37,220 nucleotides of DNA from Persephonella sp. (lineage in GTDB: Bacteria > Aquificota > Aquificia > Aquificales > Hydrogenothermaceae). Of the stretch, positions 17,343 through 26,112 are shown piece by piece; the first letter of the stretch is position 1; every line of letters starts with the position of its first letter. The stretch covers positions 1-37,220 of the forward strand of contig JALWLQ010000166.1 in the NCBI GenBank assembly GCA_027084095.1, given 5' to 3'. The notes beneath the pieces were generated by a model, which was given only the letters and a program-made list of their open reading frames with translations, searched no databases and was not told where the DNA came from. The position numbers and the translations under genes are program-made.

Positions 17343-18447
17343 TACCCTCTCCTTCTTCGAATATATAGCAGTCTGGGTCTTCTGCGAATATATCTCCGTA
17401 AACTGCATAAGCTCGTGAACGGGAATTACCATTACATATTTCAAGATATCTGCAATTTGCACATCTTCCTTTAACCGGACGTGGATGCTGGCGGAGTTTA
17501 GTCATAAGTCCATTTGAATTCACAATATCATAAAAGTTCTTTTCGTAGATATTTCCAATTTTGTATGGGAAGTATGTATCTGGCTTTACATATCCTCTGT
17601 AATCAATATCAAAAATCCTGACACCTGCCTGATTTCCGCCCCATCTTTTAAGATTTTGGTATAAAAGCTCAGCTTTTTCTGGATATTTTTCTTTGAATCT
17701 GTAGTATAAAACAACTGCATCTGCTTCATTATTTCCTGTTACCACATCTATAGGAATACCTTTTTCCACATACTCAAAGGATTTGTCTATTATGAATTCA
17801 ACATGCTTTCTGTATCTTTCTTTTTCTGCCTGTGATAAATGTTTTCCTCTCCCTGAATAAACAAGATGGGATATATAGACCTTTGGGATATTTTCTTTTT
17901 CTGCCAGTGAGAAGATAAAGGGCAGAGCTTTTTCTGTCATTGAAGACAGGGTAAATCTTATACCTACTTTTATGCCCCTGTCTCTAACAAGCCTTACAGC
18001 TTCCATGGAGCGTTTAAAGGCTCCTTTCATTCCTCTAAATCTGTCGTGGGTTTCTTCATCCCCGTCTATGCTTATTCCCACATAGGAAAACTGCTTTTTT
18101 ATCTGGTCTATATTTTTTTCATTTATTAAAAGGCCATTTGTTGAAAGTGTTGTCACAAAACCATTTTCATTAAAGAGCTGGGCAATATCAAATATATCTT
18201 CTCTGATAAGGGGTTCTCCACCTGAAAGAATGAGAACCTTTACACCAGCTTCTTTAAGATATGGGATTTGTTTTTTTATTTCATCAATTGAAATCTCGCC
18301 ATTTCTTGAGGTGTTTGCTGCTGAATAGCAGTGTTGACAGAAAAGGTTGCAGGCATTTGTAAGGTTCCAGATTAGGATTTTTCCATTAAAAGGTCTGATT
18401 TCCTTTCCATCTAAAGTCTTTTTAATATACTCAGTTATTCTTAGCAT
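17305..18447 (-). CDS. nirJ: Radical SAM heme d1 biosynthesis protein NirJ
   Basis: This 380-residue cytosolic radical-SAM enzyme carries CxxxCxxC at Cys33, Cys37 and Cys40 (CNLFCQHC), LSGGEPL for SAM binding, and a C-terminal SPASM-like cysteine cluster (CANCRYLEIC...CYIFEE) for a second iron-sulfur cluster. NirJ replaces two propionate side chains of didecarboxysiroheme on the way to heme d1. The paralogue AhbD (heme b synthesis) is the main alternative, but nirS, nirN, nirF and nirDL around it favour NirJ. It overlaps nirN by 17 bases and nirF by 38. Confidence 0.88.
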   Translation of the reverse strand: MLRITEYIKKTLDGKEIRPFNGKILIWNLTNACNLFCQHCYSAANTSRNGEISIDEIKKQIPYLKEAGVKVLILSGGEPLIREDIFDIAQLFNENGFVTTLSTNGLLINEKNIDQIKKQFSYVGISIDGDEETHDRFRGMKGAFKRSMEAVRLVRDRGIKVGIRFTLSSMTEKALPFIFSLAEKENIPKVYISHLVYSGRGKHLSQAEKERYRKHVEFIIDKSFEYVEKGIPIDVVTGNNEADAVVLYYRFKEKYPEKAELLYQNLKRWGGNQAGVRIFDIDYRGYVKPDTYFPYKIGNIYEKNFYDIVNSNGLMTKLRQHPRPVKGRCANCRYLEICNGNSRSRAYAVYGDIFAEDPDCYIFEEGEGNEKSTASTAYTG

Positions 18448-20107
18448 CTTTTTTATCCTTAAATTGCATCATATAAGACATTATAGCCCTTAATTCATAA
18501 GAAGAAAGATTTAACTTCGGCATTGCATTTCTTTCGTAGCCAAGTTTCTTATACATAACTTCAGGATTTGCTATCTGGGCTGCAATTTCTTCAGGTTTTC
18601 TGTGGTTTACTATCCATTTAAATGAGGGGGCAAATGCCTCCTGGGTTTGATGATGACAGCCCCAGCATTTTTCCATAAAAACCTGTTTACCCAATAATAC
18701 AGGCTGGTATTTTCTGGATTTGTTTACAATATTGTATTTTCCAATAGGAATACTTGCAGGTATATCCTTTAAAAGTTTAAGGGTTATGCTGTCGTAGATA
18801 AGAAGGTCTCCATCTTTGTTGTAAAGGCTAACATAAGCCAGATTTCCATCTCCGTTAAACTCTGTATGTATAACCCTTTTGCCCTTTTTGGTTTCTATTG
18901 TTTTAACTGAAAAATCATCCCTGTTTATAAGAACTATTTTGTCTTTTCCGTTGTCTGTCCATAGATAAGGGGTTGTTGGATGGGTTCTGACAAAAAATCC
19001 GTTTCCTCCAATATCTACCTTTTTAACAAATTTCCAGTCATAAAGGTTCCAGACGGTAATAAAAGGTTTTGTGATATGGGGTGTAGCAAAGTAAAACTTG
19101 CCTTTTTTATACCATATTGATGCTGAGGCTAAATGGGGCATACCCTCCATTTTTGAAGAAAAAACTTCTTTGTTCTCAGAAAGACTGTAAACAGATAATC
19201 TTGTGCCTTTTCGTGAGCTTCCTATTACATACTCTTCAAATGGGTCTATAAAGAAATCTTCATAAGGTTCAGGAATATTTTTGTAGGTTATCTCAAATGT
19301 TTTGGTATCTAAAAATCCTATTTTGGCTTTATCTCTGTAAGTAAAAATTGCTTTATCTTTTGAATAAAGCTCATAAATAGCAGATATCAAGGCATCCTGT
19401 TTTATATATTTTACAGGCTTAAAGCTTTCCGCATCAAGAATAACTATGGATTTTGGCAGCCAGCAGGAAACAAGAAGATATTTCCCTGTTCTGTCAAGGG
19501 ATACATTTCTTAGATAGACGCAGGCTCTTGCTTTTCCATAAAAAGAACCTTTATCTATATCGTATCTTCCTACCCAGCCGTCCCTTGATGGAATATAGAT
19601 TTTCCATCCTGATGGGGAAAACTTTAAGCCTCCGTGGACATTTTTGAAGTCAAATTTATCCAGAATATTTAAATCTTCCATTATCCATACTTTTTGATGA
19701 CCTCTTTCAACAACAGCTACAATATTTTTTATATTTTTTACAGGAAGTTTTTTGGTTTTAGAATTTTTATTAATCTGTATGGATTTTACAATTCTATCTT
19801 CTGACCAGTTAATCTTGGCTGGAGATTTGATATATGCTATTATTTCTTTAATTTGCTGGTCTGTAAGTTGTGGAAAAGCGGGCATTTGGGTTGCAGGAAG
19901 ACCATTTTTGATGATTTTAATCAGTTTTTTTTCAGGAATTTTTTTTAAAAATAAAGGTAAAAGAGGGGGAGCCACTGTACCGGCTCTGTCCACCCCATGA
20001 CAAGAGGCACAATATTTCTGGTACAGCTGGCTCCCTTTAGCCAACTCCCCTGCAAAGGCACCAAACACTATCAGGAGGGTTAGCGGCAGCAGGATTATTC
20101 TTTTCAT
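18431..20107 (-). CDS. nirN: NirN-type cytochrome cd1 with extra C-terminal cytochrome c (NirN-NirC fusion)
   Basis: This 558-residue periplasmic protein has three parts: a signal peptide (about 1-20), an N-terminal cytochrome c domain with CASCH (33-37), and a d1-type propeller (about 115-465). A second c-type heme site, CWGCH (481-485), has a candidate Met ligand in NAMPKL. NirN completes heme d1 by introducing the acrylate double bond and hands it to NirS. Usual NirN proteins are about 490-520 residues and lack the C-terminal heme. The tail looks like NirC, normally a separate small cytochrome needed for NirS maturation, so this appears to be a natural fusion. It starts in a TAATG overlap with the nirS stop. 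It is distinguished from NirS by weaker d1-site motifs. Confidence 0.85.
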   Translation of the reverse strand: MKRIILLPLTLLIVFGAFAGELAKGSQLYQKYCASCHGVDRAGTVAPPLLPLFLKKIPEKKLIKIIKNGLPATQMPAFPQLTDQQIKEIIAYIKSPAKINWSEDRIVKSIQINKNSKTKKLPVKNIKNIVAVVERGHQKVWIMEDLNILDKFDFKNVHGGLKFSPSGWKIYIPSRDGWVGRYDIDKGSFYGKARACVYLRNVSLDRTGKYLLVSCWLPKSIVILDAESFKPVKYIKQDALISAIYELYSKDKAIFTYRDKAKIGFLDTKTFEITYKNIPEPYEDFFIDPFEEYVIGSSRKGTRLSVYSLSENKEVFSSKMEGMPHLASASIWYKKGKFYFATPHITKPFITVWNLYDWKFVKKVDIGGNGFFVRTHPTTPYLWTDNGKDKIVLINRDDFSVKTIETKKGKRVIHTEFNGDGNLAYVSLYNKDGDLLIYDSITLKLLKDIPASIPIGKYNIVNKSRKYQPVLLGKQVFMEKCWGCHHQTQEAFAPSFKWIVNHRKPEEIAAQIANPEVMYKKLGYERNAMPKLNLSSYELRAIMSYMMQFKDKKDAKNN

Positions 20108-21750
20108 TAATAGATATCCTTCATTGTATTGTATACATTAAACTTACCTGTAGGTGTTCTCACCCAATCACCTTTGATAACTTTCTTCAACTTAAGTGTA
20201 TTGGCATCATAAACCAGTATAGCTGATGGCTGGTCTTTTCTTGCCCATACAGAAATCCAGAATTCTGAACCACCTTTGTTAAATTCTGGATGAACAGCTC
20301 TTCCTGGAATGTCATCAGGCACTTTCAGAGTTTTAACAAGTTTGAATGAGTACTTGTCAAATACAAATATGCTTCTTTGGAGGTTCTTATCTGGGTTCAG
20401 AGGTCTATCTGCAATAAGGTACTTGGAATTAGGATGTGTTTTGATAAATAAGTTACCTCCACCTTCTCCTGGCATTTCTATCCACTTAGCAACTTTCCAT
20501 GCGTACTTTTTGTGTTTCTTAGGGTCTGTTCCAATACATGCAATTCTCTTTTCACCTATATGACCTGTACACCATATTGGTCCATATTTTGGATGGTCAA
20601 TATTAGCTCCTCTTCCTGGGTGCGGTTTTGTTCCAACTTCAACAATAGCTGCCAATTTTTTCTCTTTGGTATCAACAACTACTATTTTGTTTCTCATGTT
20701 AGCAGCAACTAAGAAGTATCTCTTAGATAAGTCCCAGCCACCGTCATGGAGATATCTTTCTGCATCAATCATATCAACGCTAACTGTTCCTTTATCAACA
20801 TTTTCATAATCAACGAGCCATACCTGTCCAGCTTCTTTGATGTTCAGTATCCATAATGGGTCATAGTGAGATGCAACAATTGATGCAACACGTGCCTCTC
20901 TAACGAAGTCTTTTGTGTCATAGTAGTAATCGCTTGTTGCATGTCTTGTAATCGGTTTCAGATTTTTACCGTCAAGAATTACAAATGATGGTGGCCAGTA
21001 GCAACCTACAACTGCATATTTGTCTTCGTATCCATGATACTTACTTGTATCTATGGAACGTGCGTCATAACATACTTTGATTTCTGCCACTTTGTCAGGT
21101 TTTTTCATCCACATATCAATAACAGTAGCTTTACCATCCCTACCGATAGAGTACATGTATCTTCCTGAAGCAGATGTTCTGAGAATATGAACAGCAAATC
21201 CAGTATCAACTATGTTGAGAAGTTTTTTGGTTGTTCCGTCAATAATAGCAACTTTACCAACATCTCTAAGGATTACACCAAAGAAGTTTTGCCAGTTTGG
21301 ATTTGCAGCTTTTTTGGGTCTTTTTTCTACAGGGACATACACTTTCCAGGATTCTTTAATCTGTTCCCATGAAAGTAATGGTGGATTAGGTGGTGGATTA
21401 AGTAGAAATCTTGCCATAAGGTCAATTTCATCTTTTGTAAGAACTCCCTGTTTACCCCAGTCAGGCATTCCACCTGGAGTTCCGTTGTAGATGAATGCCT
21501 TAATTGCCTCAATGTTTAAACCACGTTTTTTAAGTCTTTCTGGTGTTAAGGCAGGTCCTGTAGCTCCTTTTCTGAGCATTCCGTGACAACCAGCACATCG
21601 GTCAAAATAAATCTTGGATGCTTTTTTCATCTCCTCTTTTGTAAGAGGAGGTGCTCCTTCTTCTGCTAAGGCGGTGTTAACTGTTAATGCTACTGTTCCA
21701 GTAAGGAGAGCAGCACTTATAAGCCCGCCTGCAAGTTTTCTTGCCCTCAT
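20107..21750 (-). CDS. nirS: Cytochrome cd1 nitrite reductase
   Basis: This 547-residue periplasmic enzyme reduces nitrite to nitric oxide. A signal peptide (about 1-29) precedes a cytochrome c domain with CAGCH (52-56) and a probable Met95 ligand in GGMPDWG. An eight-bladed d1 propeller follows. It is highly similar to Paracoccus NirS: FAVHILR with heme d1 ligand His188, SASGRY, LHDGGWD, HPGRGANIDHP (His377, His386) and FIKTHPNS (His439), ending PTGKFNVYNTM. Nearby enzymes make its heme d1. GGAGG precedes ATG 21750, 32 bases from the porin stop, so it is part of the PAS-porin-nir operon. Confidence 0.97.
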   Translation of the reverse strand: MRARKLAGGLISAALLTGTVALTVNTALAEEGAPPLTKEEMKKASKIYFDRCAGCHGMLRKGATGPALTPERLKKRGLNIEAIKAFIYNGTPGGMPDWGKQGVLTKDEIDLMARFLLNPPPNPPLLSWEQIKESWKVYVPVEKRPKKAANPNWQNFFGVILRDVGKVAIIDGTTKKLLNIVDTGFAVHILRTSASGRYMYSIGRDGKATVIDMWMKKPDKVAEIKVCYDARSIDTSKYHGYEDKYAVVGCYWPPSFVILDGKNLKPITRHATSDYYYDTKDFVREARVASIVASHYDPLWILNIKEAGQVWLVDYENVDKGTVSVDMIDAERYLHDGGWDLSKRYFLVAANMRNKIVVVDTKEKKLAAIVEVGTKPHPGRGANIDHPKYGPIWCTGHIGEKRIACIGTDPKKHKKYAWKVAKWIEMPGEGGGNLFIKTHPNSKYLIADRPLNPDKNLQRSIFVFDKYSFKLVKTLKVPDDIPGRAVHPEFNKGGSEFWISVWARKDQPSAILVYDANTLKLKKVIKGDWVRTPTGKFNVYNTMKDIY

Positions 21751-21782
21751 AGTATCCCTCCTTTCAGGATTTGATTGAAAAA

Positions 21783-23060
21783 TTAATATTTGTAATCAAG
21801 TTGTAACCAGTATTTTGTTACATCATCTTTCCCTTTTAAATCTCCTCGTGTATAGTATCCGTTATCTCCGTTATACCATGCTGCTTTAGCAAGGAATGAA
21901 AGTCTTTTTGTTAATTTTTTGGAATAAAGTGCATCTATTTCTGAACCTATGCTTTTTCCTATTGTGCCAGGGTCTTTATCTGAGTCAAATGTGAGATATG
22001 CAATCATAAATTTTCCAATTTCTGGATTTTTATATCCTGCTGCTAAACACCATTCTTTCATACCATAATCAAATCCTTTTGCTGCACCTGTTAGTAAAAC
22101 ATCTGACCATCCATCAAATTTGTGGAGTGTAGCAAGTGGTGTTGAGAAACCTGCATCTTTACCATTTCTATCTCCAAAGTATGTGTACATTACCTTAGCA
22201 AAAAATCCCATTGCAGCAGCACCAACTTTTAATCTGTAATAACTTGTATCTATGTTTGGTTTTGTGTCAAGGTTATCGTTTTCATAAGGGTCTGTTTGTT
22301 TTGCATACTCTCCAAGATAGAAAACTTTTATTCCGTTCAGGTCAACTTTTCCTGATGCTTTAATCCCGTAAGTGTTGTGAACATCTGTTATAAGATACGC
22401 AAAGCCTTTAATCCTTAATTGTGGAATAACTTTATAGTTAACATCTAAAACAATTGGCATTTTATCCAGTTTCCAGTCTGCGTTTAAGCTGTCAATGATA
22501 CCTTTTCTTTCATAAATTCCTGCCAGTAAGAAATCAAGTCCCTGTACAGGTTTACCTGCAACAGCTAATACTCCAAAAGTTTGAGGCATTTGTCTCCAGT
22601 TAACTGTTCCTATAAATCTGTGGTCGTCAATCGCTACATATTTTCTACCTGCAACAAGAGTGTAATTTCCAAGGGAATATGCAATGTATGCCTGTGTTAG
22701 ACGTGCTTTGTGTGGGTCTAAAACTGTTTCATATTTGTCCCTTTGAGGAGAGTAATTATCCACCAGTGCAGAAACATCAATAGCTTCTAAAACTGCTGAT
22801 AATCCTTGAACTCCAAGAACTGTTCCGATTTTTACACCGATTTTTGTTCTGACTGTTAGAGCGTTAGCATCTTTCTTTCCTGTATTTTCCTGGTCAACAT
22901 ACTCATATCTGGGTCTGAACTCAAGATAAGGTTTGACATTTTCAATAAATGAAGCTCCAAGTAAATTCTGAGCATTTGTTGTTGCTGTTTGACCCGAAAG
23001 CAGGAATGCTCCACCTGCTAACAGGGCTGCTGCTCCTAAGTTAAGCACTTTTCCCTTCAT
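21783..23060 (-). CDS. Outer-membrane beta-barrel porin, putative
   Basis: This 425-residue exported protein has a signal peptide (MKGKVLNLGAAALLAGGAFLL, cleavage near NAQ). The rest is composed of alternating beta strands rich in Tyr, Gly and Lys, ending with an aromatic residue (LQLDYKY) as outer-membrane barrels do. It resembles the alginate-export/OprD-like barrels common in Aquificota and Campylobacterota. Inside a denitrification operon it may admit nitrate or nitrite to the periplasm, which is inference. I choose ATG 23060, nine bases after GGAGG (23070-23074); an in-frame TTG at 23066 lies too close to that site. Confidence 0.75.
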   Translation of the reverse strand: MKGKVLNLGAAALLAGGAFLLSGQTATTNAQNLLGASFIENVKPYLEFRPRYEYVDQENTGKKDANALTVRTKIGVKIGTVLGVQGLSAVLEAIDVSALVDNYSPQRDKYETVLDPHKARLTQAYIAYSLGNYTLVAGRKYVAIDDHRFIGTVNWRQMPQTFGVLAVAGKPVQGLDFLLAGIYERKGIIDSLNADWKLDKMPIVLDVNYKVIPQLRIKGFAYLITDVHNTYGIKASGKVDLNGIKVFYLGEYAKQTDPYENDNLDTKPNIDTSYYRLKVGAAAMGFFAKVMYTYFGDRNGKDAGFSTPLATLHKFDGWSDVLLTGAAKGFDYGMKEWCLAAGYKNPEIGKFMIAYLTFDSDKDPGTIGKSIGSEIDALYSKKLTKRLSFLAKAAWYNGDNGYYTRGDLKGKDDVTKYWLQLDYKY

Positions 23061-23077
23061 AACCAAAAACCTCCTTC

Positions 23078-23614
23078 TTATGTTTGCCAGTTTTCTAAAA
23101 GTTTTTCTATAACTTCTTCCCCTGATATGCCCATTTCTTTAGATAAATTTTCAAGACGGTCATAAACTTTTTTAGGCAGGTACATAACTACTCTGACTGG
23201 CCCTCCTTCCTCTTCTCTCATTCTGTCATATAAGTCCTGCATCTCTTTTTTCTTTTCCCTTGGAACAGGTGCCCTCATTGATTTGAATTCTACAAGTTCG
23301 CCGTTTTTGTAAACTCCAGAAATAGTTGCATGAACCCAGTAATATCCCCTATCTTTACGGAGATTTTTAACATAACCTTGCCAGGTTTTACCTTGTTTTA
23401 TAGTTTCCCACAGTTCTTTGAAAACGGACTTAGGCATATCAGGATGTCTTATTATGTTATGGGGTTTTCCTATAAGTTCTTCAGGTTTATATCCAGAAAT
23501 TTCAGCAAAGGTCTCATTAACATAGGTGATAATTCCCCTCAGGTCTGTTCTGGAAATTATCAGTTGGTTCTCGGGAACTTCCGTTTCCCAGAACATATCA
23601 AAAGTTTTATCCAT
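23078..23614 (-). CDS. PAS-domain protein with C-terminal ribbon-helix-helix segment
   Basis: This 178-residue soluble protein has an Aer-like PAS domain (about 17-118) with the signature GIITYVNETFAEISGY...IGKPHNIIRHPDMP and WQGYVKNLRKDRGYYWV. A charged linker (119-137) leads to a ribbon-helix-helix-like end (139-176: VRVVMYLPKKVYDRLENL and GISGEEVIEKLLE). Aer-type PAS domains bind FAD or heme and sense redox state or oxygen. Ribbon-helix-helix domains bind DNA as dimers. The combination suggests a one-component redox-sensing regulator, though the end could merely dimerise. It is the first gene after the nir FNR-type box and 17 bases before the porin gene. Confidence 0.8.
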   Translation of the reverse strand: MDKTFDMFWETEVPENQLIISRTDLRGIITYVNETFAEISGYKPEELIGKPHNIIRHPDMPKSVFKELWETIKQGKTWQGYVKNLRKDRGYYWVHATISGVYKNGELVEFKSMRAPVPREKKKEMQDLYDRMREEEGGPVRVVMYLPKKVYDRLENLSKEMGISGEEVIEKLLENWQT

Positions 23615-23675
23615 AACTCCCTCTCAGAGCCTCCTAATCATAATTAATTAATAAATTTTTTAATTTTATTTTTCA

Positions 23676-23689
23676 TTGCTCTAAGTCAA
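23676..23689 (-). promoter_or_regulatory. FNR/NNR-type box of the PAS-porin-nir operon
   Basis: Read on the minus strand this is TTGAC-TTAG-AGCAA, one good half-site and one degenerate half. A -10-like TTTATT (23650-23655) is centred 30 bp downstream, the same spacing as at the other boxes. It lies in the 81 bp gap between napD and the PAS gene, 62 bases before the PAS start. The weaker half-site suggests lower affinity than the nap, nor and DUF2249 boxes. Confidence 0.65.
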
Positions 23690-23695
23690 TATTTA

Positions 23696-24052
23696 CTAAC
23701 TAATATATCCTTTTATATGACCTTTATAAACAATATCCTCTGCTCTAACATTTTCATCGTTAAGAATTTCTGGAACATCATTACTTAGTTTTTGGAGATA
23801 TTCTGCAGCACTTTCCCATTCTTCTTCAGAGTAGGAATAAACCATGCTGGCAGAAAGAACGTTAGGTATCATCTGTATCTGTCTTAATTTGAAAGTCTCT
23901 TCATTAACATCTTCACCTTCTATAATAATGATGATTTTGCCTTTTTCTTTATCATGAAAGTAAACTTCACAAAGACCACTTTCTTCTAACTCTTTAATAA
24001 CTTCCTCTACATGTTCTGGTTCAGTTACTACTACTGCACTTGAAATATTCAT
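23696..24052 (-). CDS. napD: Periplasmic nitrate reductase chaperone NapD
   Basis: This 118-residue cytosolic protein starts MNISSAVVVTEPEHVEEV, the ferredoxin-like NapD fold. It binds the Tat signal of NapA during cofactor loading. The C-terminal 35 residues extend beyond the short E. coli NapD. The start is ATG 24052, overlapping the napL stop as ATGA, with GGAGG at 24061-24065; an in-frame TTG at 24067 overlaps that ribosome binding site and is rejected. It is last in the napAGHBFLD order. No terminator separates it from the nir promoter. Confidence 0.85.
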   Translation of the reverse strand: MNISSAVVVTEPEHVEEVIKELEESGLCEVYFHDKEKGKIIIIIEGEDVNEETFKLRQIQMIPNVLSASMVYSYSEEEWESAAEYLQKLSNDVPEILNDENVRAEDIVYKGHIKGYIS

Positions 24053-25014
24053 TGTTTTAACCTCCAAAAAAATATTTTTCCATCATCGCAACCGATGATG
24101 AGTTTTTCTTCTGATAAAAATCTGATATTGCTGGGTGTTGATTTATGTCCTTTTAAATATGTGATAGTTGTTCCTTCCTCGGTATTAACCACCTTTACAT
24201 TAAATTTGTCATTATAAACATAAGCACCTCTTTTTCCTGACGGACTAAGCCCAACAGAAAATACCATAAAATCATCGGCGTCAAATATTTGGTACTGGTT
24301 AGTGTTAAGATTGTAATAAACAGCTTTCTTATCTCTACCTCCGGTGAAAGTCCTATTATTTTTAAAGTCAACATCAAAGGCTTTATCTTTATTGAGCTCT
24401 TCAATCACTTTTACAACTTTACCTGATTTGATATCAATAATACGTGTATCTCCACTTTCATCTGTTAATGCAATTTTTGTTTTACTTTCGTTTATTTCCA
24501 TATCGGAGAAAAAGGACATTCCTACAGGATTTCTATAAATCACTTTATTATTCTTTAAATCAAAAAGGATAATTTCATCTCCTGTAAGACCAAATATTAG
24601 ATGTTGATTATCAACAAATCTAAGTTTTGCAATAGGAAAATGTTTTTTTCTATCAATTATCTTTGTAAGTTTTCCATCGTGATATATATATACTTCTCTA
24701 CCTCCTCTTGTTGCCTGCACTGCTGCAGCTATAAGTTTTTGGTCTGGAGATACATCTACAGAAAAAACTTTCGGTAGTTGTAGTTCCCCCATAAAATCTT
24801 CAAATTTAGGATAAGAAATCTCATTTATTATCTTATGGGTTTTTAAATCTATGATTTGAACTTTACCCCTTTCTGTAGCCACATAGGCTTTTTCACCAGA
24901 AATAGAGATATCGCTGATGGCACCATCTAACTGAAGTATATCTTCTAATTCTGCAGTGGTGGCAAGAGTAGTTCCTATAACTAAAAGCAAGCTAAGAAAT
25001 ATTTTTTTCATCAT
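24049..25014 (-). CDS. napL: Periplasmic beta-propeller protein NapL
   Basis: This 321-residue protein has a Sec signal peptide (MMKKIFLSLLLVIGTTLATT) and seven or so WD40-like beta blades (repeats such as KVQIIDLKTHKI and TRIIDIKSGKVV). NapL occurs in the nap operons of Campylobacterota such as Wolinella and Campylobacter. Its role is unproven. The name rests on its place between napF and napD together with the fold. The start overlaps napF by 23 bases; ATG 25014 and ATG 25011 are both possible. Confidence 0.78.
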   Translation of the reverse strand: MMKKIFLSLLLVIGTTLATTAELEDILQLDGAISDISISGEKAYVATERGKVQIIDLKTHKIINEISYPKFEDFMGELQLPKVFSVDVSPDQKLIAAAVQATRGGREVYIYHDGKLTKIIDRKKHFPIAKLRFVDNQHLIFGLTGDEIILFDLKNNKVIYRNPVGMSFFSDMEINESKTKIALTDESGDTRIIDIKSGKVVKVIEELNKDKAFDVDFKNNRTFTGGRDKKAVYYNLNTNQYQIFDADDFMVFSVGLSPSGKRGAYVYNDKFNVKVVNTEEGTTITYLKGHKSTPSNIRFLSEEKLIIGCDDGKIFFWRLKQ

Positions 25015-25543
25015 TTTCTATTTCCAGAGGATAAACCTTTATTGCTCCTACTGGACATGAATTTAAGCAAAAACCACATCCAGAGCATTGATTTAAATTA
25101 ATTTCTGGATTAAATAGTCCATGGAATACTATTGCATTATCAAGGCAGGGTTCTTTGCAGGAAAAACACATTGTTCCATTCCATGCAAGGCAGGCATTCT
25201 TCTCTATACTAAAAAATGAATGAACTTTTTCAGGATTTTCTAAGGATAAAACATCATATTCACAATTTTCTGCACATTTTTTGCAAAATGTACAACCTGT
25301 GGTTGAAAAAACTATATGGGGAGAACCATCCTGTAATCTGTATAGGATTTTTTCTTCACAGGCCAGAACACACTTTCCATCACACTGGGAACATACTGAG
25401 AAATCTGTATCAGGTAGAGTATAAGGAGGTCTTATAATATCTTTTTTTTCGTCTGTAGATGGACTTTTTATTTCTTCTACCGTTGCTTTAGGAATAAAAG
25501 GAAGGGCTTTTAAAAAGCCCCTCCTGTCCATATTTTTGGACAT
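24992..25543 (-). CDS. napF: Iron-sulfur protein NapF
   Basis: This 183-residue protein has four cysteine clusters for [4Fe-4S] centres: CSQCDGKCVLAC, CTFCKKCAENC, CLAWNGTMCFSCKEPC and CSGCGFCLNSC followed by Pro. It begins MSKNMDRRGFLKALPF, the double-arginine start usual for NapF. The protein is generally cytosolic and helps NapA maturation, perhaps by supplying its cluster. ATG 25543 overlaps the napB stop as TAATG. The third cluster has a longer gap than a classical ferredoxin, as is normal for NapF. Confidence 0.88.
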   Translation of the reverse strand: MSKNMDRRGFLKALPFIPKATVEEIKSPSTDEKKDIIRPPYTLPDTDFSVCSQCDGKCVLACEEKILYRLQDGSPHIVFSTTGCTFCKKCAENCEYDVLSLENPEKVHSFFSIEKNACLAWNGTMCFSCKEPCLDNAIVFHGLFNPEINLNQCSGCGFCLNSCPVGAIKVYPLEIENDEKNIS

Positions 25544-26112
25544 TAATAAACCCCTTCAAATACGTTTTTGTTAAGTATTGTTTTCTTCTTGGTTTCTGGA
25601 TTTCTATAATCTGGTTTAAATGTATTCTTAACAAGTGGTTTTGCATTTGCCTGTGGTGCGTGGCACTGAACACAGTTCCATCTTGCTGGGTCAAGTTTGT
25701 TTAATTTTACAACCTTTCCTTTTATTAGCTGGAAGAAATCAATATAGTGTGTTGGAGAAACTGGTGTAGCTCCAACCGATTTTGCTACTTTAGGGTCATG
25801 ACATCCAAGACAGGCATTATTGTTTTTAGTAATAGGTAATAGTCCCTCTACACTATGAGGTATCATTGGAGGAGCATTTTCATAAGCTCTCTGAAATCTT
25901 TGGGATTTTCCTGGTGGTGTTTTTGGAAATTCTACCGGTGGTGGTGTTGCATTAACATCAAGTGGAAGATTTCTATATGATAATTCTTCTGATGATATTG
26001 CTTTTCCTGAGCTTACAGATGTTGTTCCTGTAGCCTTATTACATCCTACAAGAGCTATGGATATTCCCATTGCTGGGATAGCCATCAATAATCCTATTTT
26101 TTTCCTAAGCAT
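25543..26112 (-). CDS. napB: Diheme cytochrome c NapB, electron donor to NapA
   Basis: This 189-residue periplasmic cytochrome has two heme sites, CLGCH and CVQCH, the NapB hallmark. It passes electrons from NapG/NapH to NapA. I choose ATG 26112, preceded by GGAGGAG and overlapping the napH stop by eight bases; the frame is open further upstream only inside napH. The N-terminus MLRKKIGLLMAIPAMGISIALVGC reads as a lipoprotein signal with lipobox L-V-G-C, so this NapB may be lipid-anchored instead of soluble as is usual. The histidines expected for bis-His ligation are present (PHSVEG, THYIDF). Confidence 0.92.
   Translation of the reverse strand: MLRKKIGLLMAIPAMGISIALVGCNKATGTTSVSSGKAISSEELSYRNLPLDVNATPPPVEFPKTPPGKSQRFQRAYENAPPMIPHSVEGLLPITKNNNACLGCHDPKVAKSVGATPVSPTHYIDFFQLIKGKVVKLNKLDPARWNCVQCHAPQANAKPLVKNTFKPDYRNPETKKKTILNKNVFEGVY

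Noticed and set aside
25503-25521. GGGCTTTT/AAAAGCCC inverted repeat resembling a terminator.
   Set aside because: It lies inside the napF coding region (RRGFLKALPF) with no T-run outside the stem.
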